From positions 234,133-297,186 of the forward strand of contig GG745379.1 in NCBI GenBank assembly GCA_000151295.1: a DNA stretch of 63,054 nucleotides, given 5' to 3'. The notes beneath the pieces were generated by a model. It was not told the DNA's origin, searched no databases, and worked only from the letters and a program-made list of their open reading frames with translations. Positions 55,354-63,054 of this stretch are shown here, piece after piece. Origin of the DNA: Allomyces macrogynus ATCC 38327 (Eukaryota; Blastocladiomycota; Blastocladiomycetes; Blastocladiales; Blastocladiaceae). Within the stretch, counting starts at the first letter, position 1, and every line of letters starts with the position of its first letter. Both the position numbers and the translations under genes were made by a program.

Positions 55354-57219
55354 TTACAACGGCTGCATGACGCGGTTGCCGGACTTGACGGGCTCGGGCA
55401 TGCGCACGTGGTAGTCGCCGTTCTGCGTAATGTACCGCACCCATGGGAGTGCCTGGTACCCTGATTTCTCGACCTAGATGAGAGCGGCATGGTGATGTGA
55501 GTGGGTGGACCGCGGGTCGATTGAGGCGCGGTGGTTCACACGTACGATCTTGAGGTAGCGCACTTGGATGCCCGACTGACACACCGGGGAGAGGCAAGGG
55601 GTCAGCGAAATTCGAGCGAGTGCATCGAGAAGACTCGAATGTAGCGTACGATGGTGAAATACGGGATCTCAAACTTGACGGAAATCGGCGGCCGCTTGTC
55701 GAGGTCGTCTATCGAGCGCGTACCGAGCCATCACGTCAGCGAATGCACCGTATACCGGAAAAGCACAACATCAACCCAAATCGTACCGTTCTTGACAGTC
55801 GGCAGACCAAACTCGGCGCGTAACAGAAACTCCTTGCCGCCCTGGAACTGCTTGACCTTCCAAACAATCGCGCTCTTTTCCGGGTGGTAGCTGACCGACC
55901 CGACCGAGACCTTGAACTTGGGCGAATCCGCGTCCTCGGGCACAGGCACTGTAATCTCGACATTATTCGCCGTCGACCGGCGCTTGAACAGGGCCTTGGC
56001 CTTGATCATATACTCGATGCGCGTGCCCGAGTAGTTTTCGACAATGGCCTCGCACGCAATAAGCGGCTTGAGCTGTGTGCCGAGCCGGTAGGACATGAGC
56101 TCAAAGTCGCCGTCGGGCGGGATAAACGAGATGGTGCGGTCATTCTCGAACCGCGACAGCCGCACACACTGGTGGAACTTGACGTCGTCCATTTCAATGG
56201 CCTTGCCGCGAGGCGTGCGCCCGTTGGCGTCAAACAGCACCTTGTCGTTGAGCCCCAGCCGCAGCTCGGGCATGCCCGACAGGTAGCACCGCATCTTGAT
56301 GGCGCCGAGAATCTCGGAACGCAGCACGTTACCCTGCGGCGAAATCTGGTTGGGAGGAGGTCGCAATGCGGGTTGATTTAGTCGATGCTCGCTGTGGACG
56401 AGGAGCATGCGCGCGATGGGGATCGTGCAACGCACCAGGCAGTTGACCGACTCGATCACGTCCAAGAAGACCTCGTTCTTGCGGTACTTGATGCCCTCAG
56501 TACGCCATGACACGGCGTTGGTCACGGCCATAGGCGGGCGCGTCGAGGTCTCGAGCTTATGCGACTCCTGCGTAATGTACTCGCGCAGCACCTTGGACTC
56601 GGTCGTTTGCGGGTACCTACTCGGGCGTCAGTCGCGCAGGTCGACGGCACCTGCGGGGTGAGAGGGCGGAAACGGACCCGAAATCCATCATTTCGTCGAG
56701 CAACTCGTAAATAATGACAAAATTGTCCCGAATCGACTCTTCCTCGACCTCCTTGAAGTACTCGGTGAAGACCTACGGAGCGTGCGGGGCGCTGGTGAGC
56801 TGAATATGCCTCGTGCGAGCGCATTCAGCGCCACGCGAAGGCAGAGTAAGCGTACCTCGGTCAACCGCTGCAGGAACAGGAAAATCGTGGCAGCGTTCGA
56901 GTTTTTCCGCGTGAGCGCAACGACTAGGCGACATTCCCCCCACGTACGCGTCAGCACTCCACCGAGCGTGCGTACTTCAAACACACATCATGGCGCCCCA
57001 CTCTAACCACGTACAGTAGAGGTTCGAGTGCTTCATGTAGAGGTAATTGATGCCGTTCTCGTCCGACATGATGGGCGCCTGCTCGCCGCCGTCCTCCTCG
57101 CTGTCGGTGATCAGCGGCATGAATTTCTCAATGGTCGTCATGGGAATGTCGCCGCGGAAATTGCGCGCGATCAGGACCTTGCCCTTGAGGTCCAGAATGA
57201 ACACGGCCGACGCGACCAT
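55354..57219 (-). CDS. AP-1 clathrin adaptor complex subunit mu
   Basis: The medium chain of AP-1 recognises YxxPhi cargo signals at trans-Golgi and endosomes. Eight exons (57219-57015, 56923-56856, 56772-56678, 56616-56436, 56345-55787, 55708-55650, 55575-55546, 55473-55354) join in frame to 438 residues. Longin domain: [40 protein letters not shown]. Linker: [40 protein letters not shown]. Mu homology domain: [97 protein letters not shown]. These match AP-1 mu rather than AP-2 or AP-3 mu. The intron at 56435-56346 is 90 nt with no stop, so its retention would add 30 residues. The protein extends about 15 residues past the usual end. Confidence 0.95.
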
Positions 57220-57726
57220 GGTGGCAGGTTGGTCGGGTAACGCGCAGGATCGACAACGGGTCGGGGCTGGTGGGAACGCGCCGCGACGAGGGCGGCAGTC
57301 GGGTGCGGCGGCAGCGGGAACGTGGCCGTGAGGGCCGCGCGAGGACTTTGCGGGGAGTGGGCCGCGGCGCGGGTTGTAGCAGGTAAGGTAAAGGCGGTGG
57401 AGATGGATTGCCTTTGAAAAAGGAGTGTGCCAATGTGATCGCGTCGGATGTCAAAATTCGTTTTTTGCTGGCGTTTGGGCGAAGCGAACCCACAGCGTGT
57501 CGTGGCGCTCCCACGTGCGCGGCTGGTCAACACTCCGATTTCTCTTCATCCATTCCTTGAACAACTGGACGTCATGCGCCTGGTCCATCTCTCATCCAAT
57601 CGATGTGAAAGAATATGGCAAGGTTGGAAGGAAAAGTGCGAAAAGCAAAAAAGCATGCCAAAAGAAGTAGAGTCTACACATATTGCTCATGCACCCGTTT
57701 GAAGAGGACATCTGTTTGATAAGAAA
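57220..57726. other. intergenic, AP-1 mu promoter
   Basis: No gene; upstream of AP-1 mu and downstream of the LRR pseudogene. Confidence 0.4.
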
Positions 57727-58721
57727 CTAAAGCGTAGCGATTCCGTCAACCACCACATCAAAACTATTTTGGAGCAGAGCAAAAGCGACCGCCGATGCAC
57801 ACCACGCCGCCACTATGCACTTCATCCGACAGCGCGTCGACATCTTGGACATGCGCTCCACCAGCCCCAGGGCCATGCCGTCCGACACGATCATACCAAG
57901 CACGTCAAGTTTGCGGAAACCCAAGGGCAACGACGCAATCCACGGCAGTCGCTTCAAATCGCCGTCCAACTCCAGGGCGGTTTGCTCGTCGTTTGGTCCA
58001 CAGTTGCGGATCAGGTTGAGCTCTCACAGCGTTGCAGGCCACGAGGGGGCAAGCAGGTTCAAATTGTTGTGGGTCAGCACGCGCGCCTCAAGATGCAGCG
58101 ACACGAGTCGCAGCGGCACATGCTGTGCGAGCGCCAGAATGGCTTCCGTTCCGCCCAGGCCAGGTGGGGGTGCGTGAGCGATGCAGGGAGGCAGACCATT
58201 AAGGGCGCAATGTCTCGACCACGTGTGACAATGGGAGAGAGGATCATTTCCAACAGCTCGAGGTGCGCAAGCGTCGGTGCCAGAGGAACGAGATAAGAGT
58301 GCGACGCGTCCCAGAGTAAGTGAACAATTACGTCCAGCTTGTGGGTCGTGACCGGGAGTTTGAAAACGAAAAAGATCGTGCTTGCCGGATGCATTCCCTC
58401 GTGCTCGGCGGACAGATTCACTTTGAGCAATTCGACGGCCGTTGGCATAGCCTCAGCCCGACGATTACGGTGCTGCATGGCATCAAGCGTGAGTGCGAGA
58501 TTGAGATAGCACAAACTGGACCGTGAGAGAGCGCGCAGAACCTCGTCAAACCCTTGAACGACGTGCTGCTCGAGCGTTAACGATGCCGGGTGCGGAAGAC
58601 GAGCGATGAGCCGCGTAAGCGCTGGCAGCGCAAGGAGCGGAACGGTTGGACTACACGAGGAACGTAGCTCGAGCTCCTCGACATCGTCTTTTTTCATCTC
58701 GGGTCCCGTCACACTCGTCAC
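57727..58721 (-). pseudogene. F-box/LRR pseudogene, paralogue of the gene at 15960-17822
   Basis: Blocks line up with the intact gene: LPALTRLIARLPHPASLTLE against LPALARLINRLPRLDSFTLN; VVQGFDEVL against VIQGLDNVV; VPLAPTLAHLELLEMILSPI against VPLAPTLEHLNVCGMVASTG; LPASLTHPHLAW against LPASLTHLHLSW; GMIVSDGMALGLVERM against DMIVSDGMALGLVERM. After HLAW (about 58155) a deletion and frameshift move the alignment to another frame (GGTEAILALAQHVPLRLVSL). There the codon matching Arg in the intact TLRTLVL is TGA at 58026-58024. The F-box half is missing altogether. Dead by truncation, frameshift and nonsense. Confidence 0.8.
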
Positions 58722-58857
58722 TCATCACTCCCGCTTCCGCAAACAACAAACTTGGATTCCAATTGAGCCTCGGCCATGGGGGATACGCGCGTACCAGCGA
58801 GGTTGACCATCAGTTGGGGCCCGACTGAACCCGACCCACACATGGGCATTCTGGCCA

Positions 58858-59218
58858 TCAGCGCAGCAGCAAACTGGTCGCGACCCGTGTCCCGCGCACA
58901 TTGAGGCAGAACAGATCGCGCGGCAGGGCATGCACCCACGTAATGTCTCTCTCACCCAGGTCGGAGCAATCATTGAGCTCGAGCTTGCCAAGCAGCGCGG
59001 GCAGTCCTGCCAATTCTGTTCCCATAAAGGTGGAGCATAAGTAGACCACAAGGCAATGTGAGCTGAGCCAGGTCCTGATCCGTCAGCCTGCACTTCATCA
59101 GGCTGAGAGACAAAAAATGCGGCGACATGTGTTGCGCAAGCAAGCCCACGACATGCGTGCCGCCAAATGGCCATTCATCGAGGTTCAAGGAGATGAGCGT
59201 CTTAGGCAGCCTCGTCAC
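58858..59218 (-). pseudogene. second LRR gene fragment with frameshift
   Basis: Two overlapping frames form one LRR run: MTRLPKTLISLNLDEWPFGG, VGLLAQHMSPHFLSLSLMKC, RLTDQDLAQL, LPCGLLMLHLYGN, then after a shift near 59030 TELAGLPALLGKLELNDCSD and ITWVHALPRDLFCLNVRGTR. It lies directly upstream (transcript sense) of the pseudogene at 57727-58721. The LLAQHM-x-P block resembles ILALAQHMPP of the intact gene, so it is probably another copy of the same family, not the missing 5' half, since it repeats a 3' block. Confidence 0.55.
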
Positions 59219-60055
59219 AATTTTGGAAAGCGCGACTACCCCCGCATCGGTCCACTAGAAGCTCGCCAGCCATCAACACGCACCCAAGAATCAATTCCTT
59301 AAGCGGCCACGCGCAACGAGGAGTTGCTCATGGGCATGGTGCGCAAGTTTGACGTGATGCAGAACCTCGTCGCGGACCAGCTGACCCAGCTGGTTGAGAA
59401 CTTGGCGGCGGGTCGGTTGGGTGCGGATTGAGGGAGAGAGGGAGCAAGGGCGGTGAGGGTAAAGAGGCTGTTGATCGCTGAGTGTAAAGATTGTTTTCTC
59501 TCCATTTTTCGTTGTCAAATGTGATAGCTGCGCAGCGATGCCTGAAACCAAAAGAAAATGAACGGATCCATCCGCGGCTGCCTCTGATGTATTCACGCAT
59601 CTCCTTTATGGCCTTGTGAGCGTGCACGAGCGGAAGGAGTGCCGCACGGACGCGTTTCGGACCGCACGACCCACCAGACTGGCCGCTGTTGGGATCCATC
59701 AAGGATGTGGCCGTTGCCCCGTTCGCCACTCGCCACTTCGGAGCGCGACGGACCACGCAACGTTGTTTGTTGTTGTGGTTGTTTTGGTTCCTCTGCATCA
59801 TTTGTGATAAATACACATCGACCCCGCGCCGCAACGCGGTCGGAACTTCGATTCTGAAAAGCCATGCCTTCGTCCAAGTCAGCCTCAGGAATGTGCGGAA
59901 AATCGCATCCGATCCCCATCCGCCAAAACAAATGTATTTACAAAACGGGGCCTCCCGACGTCCCCGTTCAAAAAACGCAAGCCCACGGGCCCCAAAAAGA
60001 CTGCACCGTCAATCTCCCGTCGCAACTGGCAGACACTGCCCATCCTCACCCCGTC
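59219..60055. other. gene-poor stretch with a possible orphan 3' exon
   Basis: On the plus strand 59305-59430 encodes NEELLMGMVRKFDVMQNLVA, DQLTQLVENLAAGRLGAD and a stop, a helical segment with good codon bias; an AG lies at the left border (CCTTAAG). It may be the orphaned last exon of an interrupted gene. Nothing else is supported here. Confidence 0.3.
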
Positions 60056-61030
60056 TCATGCCGAACCTGACGCCAGCAGCGGCGCGTTTTCATCGCTCCG
60101 CACCACCGTCGTCGCCGCGTCCTCTGCTGCAACCGATCGGTACCCGCGCGGAGCTGGCGGCGGGCGCACGGCCAGCGTAAACGCACATGCCGCACCGACC
60201 ACGCACATGGCCGCGGTGCCCCAGTAAGCAGCTGAGAAGCACGCGACGCCCTTGCACTCGGCGGGAGGTTCACCGGGGAGCACGGGCGGGCGATGCATGT
60301 CGTAGAGCGCACCGAAAAGGGTGTTGGTTACTTGTTGCGAGAGCGCAGGGACGCAGGTCATTGTACCCCTACCAAACACAAAGTCGCGTCAGTGTGCCGT
60401 CATGAATCCGGGTAGAGGGGTGAAAGACGCACCAAATGAACCCGAACCGCACAGGACTCACCCACTCGGCCACGAGCGACGGGCACAGACTCCACAGCGT
60501 GCCGTACGCGTACCCCGTCATGGCCGTCGCAAACCCGAGCGGCAGTGCCCAAGCGTCGCCCGCGGCCACGGCCAGCGGGACTTCGGCCTGCGCAATGGTC
60601 ATGATCACGACCGACGACAGGAGCCACCAGGCGCGCGATACGCCAAACCGTGCGGCCGTGAAGTCACTGCCGACACCAGCAACCACGCGGCCGAGCGCAT
60701 TGAACATGGACAGTAGCGCGACTTGCATGCCTTGCAGTTTTTGCACACCCGGGTCGTCGGACCCGTGACCCGGTGGTGCGAGGGCGAGGACGACGGCGCC
60801 GACGTTGCCGATAATCCTACATGAAATGAGTTGGCCGTGAGCACGTGTGTCACGCCCAGATGACGAGAGCGATGCCCGACATACATCAGCCCGGTCCCTG
60901 CGGCCAGAAAAAACGTGGCAATCAGCAGCTGACTGTCGTATACCGCCGGTATACGACACTTGTCCAGCCATACCCCCAACTGCCCGCGACAGTACTGTCG
61001 CGACAGTGCAGTACCAGCCATGCCTGGCAC
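60056..61030 (-). pseudogene. MCH1/nodulin-like MFS transporter, C-terminal half only
   Basis: Exon 60368-60056 and the exon ending at 60433 join at WG to give EWVSPVRFGFIWGTMTCVPA with LSQQVTNTLFGALYDMHRPP, the 'FG...WG.......N..FG..YD' pattern of MCH1/nodulin-like carriers. Upstream are SMFNALGRVVAGVGSDF, WWLLSSVVIMTIAQAEVPLA, GFATAMTGYAYGTLWSLCPS and, after another intron (acceptor CATGTAG), IIGNVGAVVLALAP. Before that, IATFFLAAGTGLMYV is the 'tff...GtGL' helix that opens the second half of these proteins. Farther upstream there is only the palindrome-rich array, so the first six helices are absent. It could be a real gene with very distant 5' exons; truncation is likelier. Confidence 0.65.
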
Positions 61031-61210
61031 TGCCCGCGCCCCACCCCGACAGTGCAGTGCCAGCCATGCCAGGCACTGCCCGCGACACTGTAGCTACGGC
61101 CGTGTCAGCCATGCCAGGAAGTGCCCGCGCCCCAGGGGCGACAGCCCCGCCAGCCCCCGCAGGTGGTAGCGTGACCCGGGTCAGTCCAGGAGTCTCCCGA
61201 CGACAGTGTC
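60934..61210. repeat. palindrome-rich GC array
   Basis: A cluster of palindromes: TGTCGTATACCG/CGGTATACGACA with one central base (60934-60958); CGCGACAGTACTGTCGCG (60985-61002). It is followed by degenerate direct repeats of CAGCCATGCCAGGCACTGCC-type units, each paired with CGACAGTGCAGT-type palindromes (about 61004-61120), and CCCCAGGGGCGACAGCCCCG (61131 on). Non-coding; it abuts the truncated MFS gene. Confidence 0.75.
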
Positions 61211-61980
61211 ACGACGACAGTCCTCCATAACCTAATCCGGGAACACGACACTGACGGCTGTTGGCCACCCCGACCAGCGAGCTGGGGACTTAGAATTTTT
61301 CGGTGAAAATAGCAAGGAAGGGTTTGGGTTCATGTTCGACCATAGTCTCCCCGGCCCAGCTGGGCGCATTGATTCACATAAAGATAACAAGGAAAGGGAG
61401 AGGGCAACCACTCAAGGCGCGCATCAACCTCAATGGCTGGCCAGGCACACCAAGGGAGCAGCTGCACAAGAGCGGTTGAGGAGGAGGGGGTGTTCAACAA
61501 AAGTGGTCCATAAATGGTTGCAGTGAGTGACAGCAGCGAGTAGAGTCGGTGAGTACTGTATTGCGAGAACCCACCCGCCTTCCCAGTAAGCCACTGTAGT
61601 ACTAGGGCCAGGGGCCTGTTCAACCGAAAGCTTCTGGGCGACCATGTCTCCCAGCACTGTGGGGCGCCTCCACAGCACAAGGAAACATGGTCACCGCCTC
61701 TGTTCATCGCATGGTGCACCATGGTCAGAACAGAGGCGGGGGAGAGGAGTGGGGGGTGGGGGGCAAGGGACAGTGGCGATTCCAACAGGGGGGAGGCCCC
61801 AGGTCTTATAGGCGAGGTTGTTAACGATACTTGGGCAGGGGGGGGGGACGCTTAATTTATCATGTTCGTTGCTTTGCCTCGAGTGTGTGTTCAGAGCAGT
61901 GTTCATGAAACATTAGCACTCAGACGCCTAATTTACCATGTTTGTTGCTTTGGTTGACCACCAGGACCAGTGTTCGTGCA
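61211..61980. other. repeat-rich terminal region, part 1
   Basis: No gene. Contains a compound hairpin at 61694-61739 (12-bp arms CCGCCTCTGTTC/GAACAGAGGCGG around the palindrome CATGGTGCACCATG, 61710-61723). It also has two degenerate direct repeats near 61851 and 61929 that share CTAATTTACCATGTTTGTTG-like sequence. Confidence 0.45.
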
Positions 61981-61998
61981 AATTAAGCTTCAAAGTTT

Positions 61999-62550
61999 GT
62001 GGACATGGTTGGTCAACTGTGTCCAGCAAACACTGCTTTGATTGCTCACCCAGATAGGTGGACACAGTGGACATAGTGGACACCCTTGAAAAAATCGGTG
62101 GCTATTTTACATTCTGGAGGGAACTTACACCATTTTTGCTGTACTTTCTACTTTCTATTTCATTTTCAAAATTCTTGAACAACTATGTCCACTATGTCCA
62201 CTATGTCCAGACCATCATGGGAGGCCATTTGAGGTGGACATAGTATGGACATGGTTTGCCCAACTGTGTCCAGGTGGCGTGGACATGGTTGGTCAACTGT
62301 GTCCATCAAACACTGCTTCGATTGGCCGCCCAGATAGGTGGACACAGTGGACATAGTGGACACCCTTGAAAAAATCGGTGGCCATTTGACGTTCTGGAGG
62401 GAACTTACACTCTTTTTTGTACTTTCTACTTTCTATTTCATTTTCAAAATTCTTGAACAACTATGTCCACTATGTCCACTATGTCCAGACCATCATGGGA
62501 GGCCATTTGAGGTGGACATAGTATGGACATGGTTTGCCCAACTGTGTCCA
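61999..62550. repeat. 280-bp tandem duplication with internal inverted short repeats
   Basis: The unit starting GTGGACATGGTTGGTCAACT at 61999 recurs at 62279 with few changes; the second copy ends near 62550. Each unit has a left block of GTGGACACAGTGGACATAGT and a right block of ATGTCCACTATGTCCACTAT, which are inverted relative to each other across about 100 nt. The unit can therefore fold back like a MITE. No coding capacity beyond short frames. Confidence 0.85.
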
Positions 62551-63054
62551 CGACCACTTGTCAATGAAATCGAGGCCATGAGGCTCCACGCAGCGCAGCG
62601 GAGTAGGAGAGATGGCCGTCGTGGAAAGGATTCGGTGTATTTTTTACGGGAATTCACATTGCACGAATAGTGTCCGTGCAGTATGTTTCACACACGTTTA
62701 ATCAAAGTATACTTTGTAGAACTTGTTCGGTCCTAGCTTGTCGCGAGTCGCGGTCGGACTGCACTGTTTTGGACGGTCGCTTGTCTTTTTTGACCGCTTT
62801 TTCTCTTTGGGCGGTTGTGGTTGTGGTTGTGGGTGGGCGTCCATTTTTCTTTTGACGAGACAAAAAAACCAAGCACATTGCTGCGTTTAAACTAATTCTA
62901 TGAATTTTTCTGTGTATGCGCCTGGTATCCGATGATACTCAAATTTCCGACCAACACAAGCACGTTCGTGACGACTAGAATAATCTCGAGGACCATTTTT
63001 GTTTACCATGTTCCAAGAAAAATTATTTATTCAAATAAACGCGAGGGTCACATA
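62551..63054. other. AT-rich right edge
   Basis: No gene supported. Composition drops toward AT in the last 200 nt; the sequence ends without telomere-like repeats. Confidence 0.4.

Noticed and set aside
1..63054. tRNA or rRNA genes
   Set aside because: No cloverleaf with B-box-like sequence or rRNA-like segment was recognised by eye; tRNAscan or Infernal would be needed to exclude them.

Overview
This window looks like nuclear DNA of a zoosporic (flagellated) fungus. It is GC-rich and its genes are split by short introns (about 40-230 nt, GT...AG). The protein set is fungal (F-box/LRR families, a UNC93-like carrier, an oxalate:formate-type transporter, a secreted Ser/Thr-rich wall protein), but it also holds genes that yeasts and filamentous Dikarya mostly lack: a CatSper-like sperm-type calcium channel, a CYRI/FAM49 Rac-binding protein, a SCAMP, and a C11orf65/MFI homologue. 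That mix fits Blastocladiomycota (Allomyces-like) best. This placement is inferred from gene content; no search was run. All exon joins were read by eye from splice sites, frame and family conservation.

Left third (1-23.8 kb): a Nup42/AMO1-like nucleoporin (minus, cut by the left edge and carrying a frame-breaking 19-nt duplication); glucosamine-6-phosphate N-acetyltransferase; CYRI; electron transfer flavoprotein alpha; an unknown single-pass membrane protein; SCAMP and the CatSper-like channel, head to head; an intact F-box/LRR gene beside a decayed KDZ-type transposon; an unknown gene; and the queuine tRNA-ribosyltransferase accessory subunit, head to head with a sterol-glucosyltransferase-like gene.

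Middle (23.8-44 kb): a gene-poor stretch, a 1345-residue mucin-like surface protein, the MFI homologue (convergent with it), the PP2A B56 regulatory subunit (its 3' end lost in a 276-nt assembly gap), a MITE-like foldback element, a mitochondrial PPR protein and an LRR remnant.

Right third (44-63 kb): an Argonaute with a complete DEDH tetrad; a frame-broken LRR gene; a UNC93-like protein head to head with an oxalate:formate-antiporter-like MFS gene; AP-1 mu; two LRR pseudogene fragments; and the C-terminal half of an MCH1/nodulin-like MFS protein that stops against a palindrome-rich array. The last 1.8 kb is repeat DNA, including a 280-bp tandem duplication built from inverted short repeats.

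Themes: membrane traffic and actin control (SCAMP, AP-1 mu, CYRI), calcium entry probably tied to motile cells (CatSper-like), small-RNA silencing (Argonaute) set among decayed mobile elements, and an expanding and decaying F-box/LRR family with one intact and several broken copies in 45 kb.
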